Shown here in pieces: positions 26,301-26,495 of a stretch of DNA of 26,495 bases. This DNA comes from CAZLKT01 sp964560205 (lineage in GTDB: Bacteria > Pseudomonadota > Alphaproteobacteria > Holosporales > Holosporaceae): the NCBI GenBank assembly GCA_964560205.1, contig CAZLKT010000014.1, positions 1 to 26,495 of the forward strand. The letters are read 5' to 3'. The translations under genes were made by a program, and so were the position numbers. The notes below the pieces were generated by a model. It did not search any database. It saw nothing but the letters and a program-made list of their open reading frames with translations, and was not told the DNA's origin. How positions within the stretch are numbered: the stretch's first letter is position 1; every line of letters starts with the position of its first letter.

Positions 26301-26495
26301 TACTGTCTCTCTCAGACTTTTTAATAAGGGAACATCATTCTTTATCTGGTCCTTATGCGATTTTGTAAAAGCCTTCATGTGCGCTTCTGTAAATGTTCCT
26401 AAAAAATTACCTTTAAGAAAGCTCTCGATATCTTTTTTAGTTTTATAATAACTGCTCGCCTTCCATACGAGAAGAGTTGCAATCCCTGCAATCCC
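23352..26495 (-). CDS. Large repeat protein, paralogue of the 20485-23128 gene, 5' end beyond window
   Basis: The frame is open from the right edge to the stop at 23352 (1047 residues visible). An internal ATG at 26378 is not the true start: the codons before it read GIAGIATLLVW, then KKDIESFLKGNF, matching the hydrophobic segment and following helix of the neighbouring paralogue. Three copies of the long module follow, recognisable by SRDDINIPQEKLHKINF, SRGAIDIPEDKLHTIDF and SRGDIDIPDNKLHTIDF. Each is followed by a (A/E)(D/E)KYIQ-LS--QI-(Y/F)L block and DDKI or KDKI before the next helix. Spacing between copies is about 322 and 256 residues. The C-terminus is LVSALSDKQIDGLDVRPGSWI. No enzyme motif is seen; an elongated helical repeat protein is likely (inference). 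Confidence 0.85.
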   Translation of the reverse strand, partial: GIAGIATLLVWKASSYYKTKKDIESFLKGNFLGTFTEAHMKAFTKSHKDQIKNDVPLLKSLRETVLKSGIENSASTRDLFAEIGQGAVNLLQGDIKKRDERLVAKEFSADPSNFTVERFTKDMLRSIEPEDITGKEKNFIEAFINKIPENLFEFLNTKILKILLSRDDINIPQEKLHKINFSILPSYDQYRVHIADKYIQKLSEDQIKFLLEDNIDDLLSSEQFKLLPDDKIRSIMPEIAQEIIEHIDGAPWYPHIEDLNPGIKNEFEAETLKQIEKLLENKDWEIDGYYLYVLVYFLEKEKYNENAIKNAKNKIEQFLDSCDLKDIDQDVRERLIPLLPNNKHVIVFQDLDKFFADKFQGEKLITEEHIAAFTIDDKTLIKKNADLLNNLINAVLKSGIANNRSTIDLFKGINAANSLQDAIKKRDGRVKEFLQDPNGFEVKEFTEDNIKGISCDDAENMTQDQIDKIPGDLFYALNPKVLKTLLSRGAIDIPEDKLHTIDFERIPSPGELDVRIEEKYIQKLSEKQIEYLFRDDKNLLSEKQFDLLSKDKIKALIPLIIKGVLEDGTRYSNVEYINDEMIRNKFLEELNKSIKECIKDNAWEIKNNYVFDILVFFLEREDPPKEDKESVKNKIKKYLDHDDVLEDMPQKLLEARTRDLTKLFPDDNELISKLQKPIDKSGGQLEVRGVQNPNDFKFKDLTAEKVKRISCDDAENMTQDQIDKIPGDLFYALNPKVLKTLLSRGDIDIPDNKLHTIDFEKLPSYDQLKVEIADKYIQELSEKQIEYLLRDTKGLLSKEQFQKIPDDKIEPLLDDVAEKIWYGMSFSGVQHLNFDIQEKLKLKDKKMNELRKLEMFVKREDKPIIDSVALNCAVDILEKERDNQIMKKKIEKYVDYDLFAKLSQARQEKLTNLLSDVQHIIDYGNIRASIDSFVEKGDRIADNLLPYLTPNDVLMLDSVRYNHLLEKLENGVDKFKISLLTPGAMFELFFPMMKGIVKDYGKLVSALSDKQIDGLDVRPGSWIEKNLDPNIIKTIRTRKQNGCPPQQ
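24244..25141. repeat. Internal 130-bp repeat between modules 3 and 2
   Basis: 24244-24373 and 25012-25141 match with one difference by eye (24258 versus 25026). The 768-bp offset equals 256 codons. Flanking parts of the same modules are much more diverged. Confidence 0.85.

Noticed and set aside
26378..26378. ATG at 26378 as the start of the right-edge gene
   Set aside because: The frame continues upstream and encodes the membrane segment and helix conserved in the neighbouring paralogue, so this is an internal Met.

Overview
The window looks like a piece of a moderately AT-rich genome of an obligately host-associated alphaproteobacterium, perhaps Holosporales-like. The lineage is inferred from a ChpT-type histidine phosphotransferase, ordinary alphaproteobacterial housekeeping genes (accA, frr, recR, rlmE), decayed insertion sequences and large locus-specific families of repetitive exported proteins. 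No rRNA or other firm phylogenetic marker is present, so the placement is tentative. A run of 100 N at 22546-22645 shows this is a scaffold.

Layout. 1-1226 (minus): the 5' part of a signal-peptide-bearing, repeat-rich acidic protein that runs off the left edge. 1426-2946 (minus): accA and frr. 3103-3176: a tRNA with anticodon CAU. 3340-5231 (plus): an MFS transporter followed closely by a ChpT-like phosphotransferase. 5353-8004: an accessory patch with a promoter and a small coiled-coil gene, a decayed IS630-family transposase, an IS5-family element with terminal inverted repeats and a frameshifted transposase, and a hypothetical gene. 8187-10204 (plus): recR overlapping an APC-family amino-acid permease. 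10110-15376 (minus): a tightly coupled five-gene type II secretion/type IV pilus-like operon (E-type ATPase, F-type platform protein, PilM/N- or GspL-like, PilO/GspM-like, PilP/GspC-like). 15716-16411 (plus): rlmE.

The right third holds two unrecognised families. On the plus strand (16526-20267) three paralogous exported proteins are built from a repeated helical module of about 57 residues. On the minus strand (20485-26495) two large paralogous exported or membrane-anchored proteins share a long repeat module, present once in the first and three times in the second. A perfect 138-bp repeat lies just past the 3' end of each large gene. One copy supplies the -35 box of a consensus promoter for the 20485-23128 gene. 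The other copy has lost its -10 box exactly where homology to the first copy stops, next to the plus-strand array.

Working picture (inference): a reduced genome keeps a streamlined T2SS/T4P-like inner-membrane assembly platform and carries rapidly duplicating and recombining families of Sec-type exported proteins. These could be host-interaction factors. Nothing in the sequence proves that the platform exports them.
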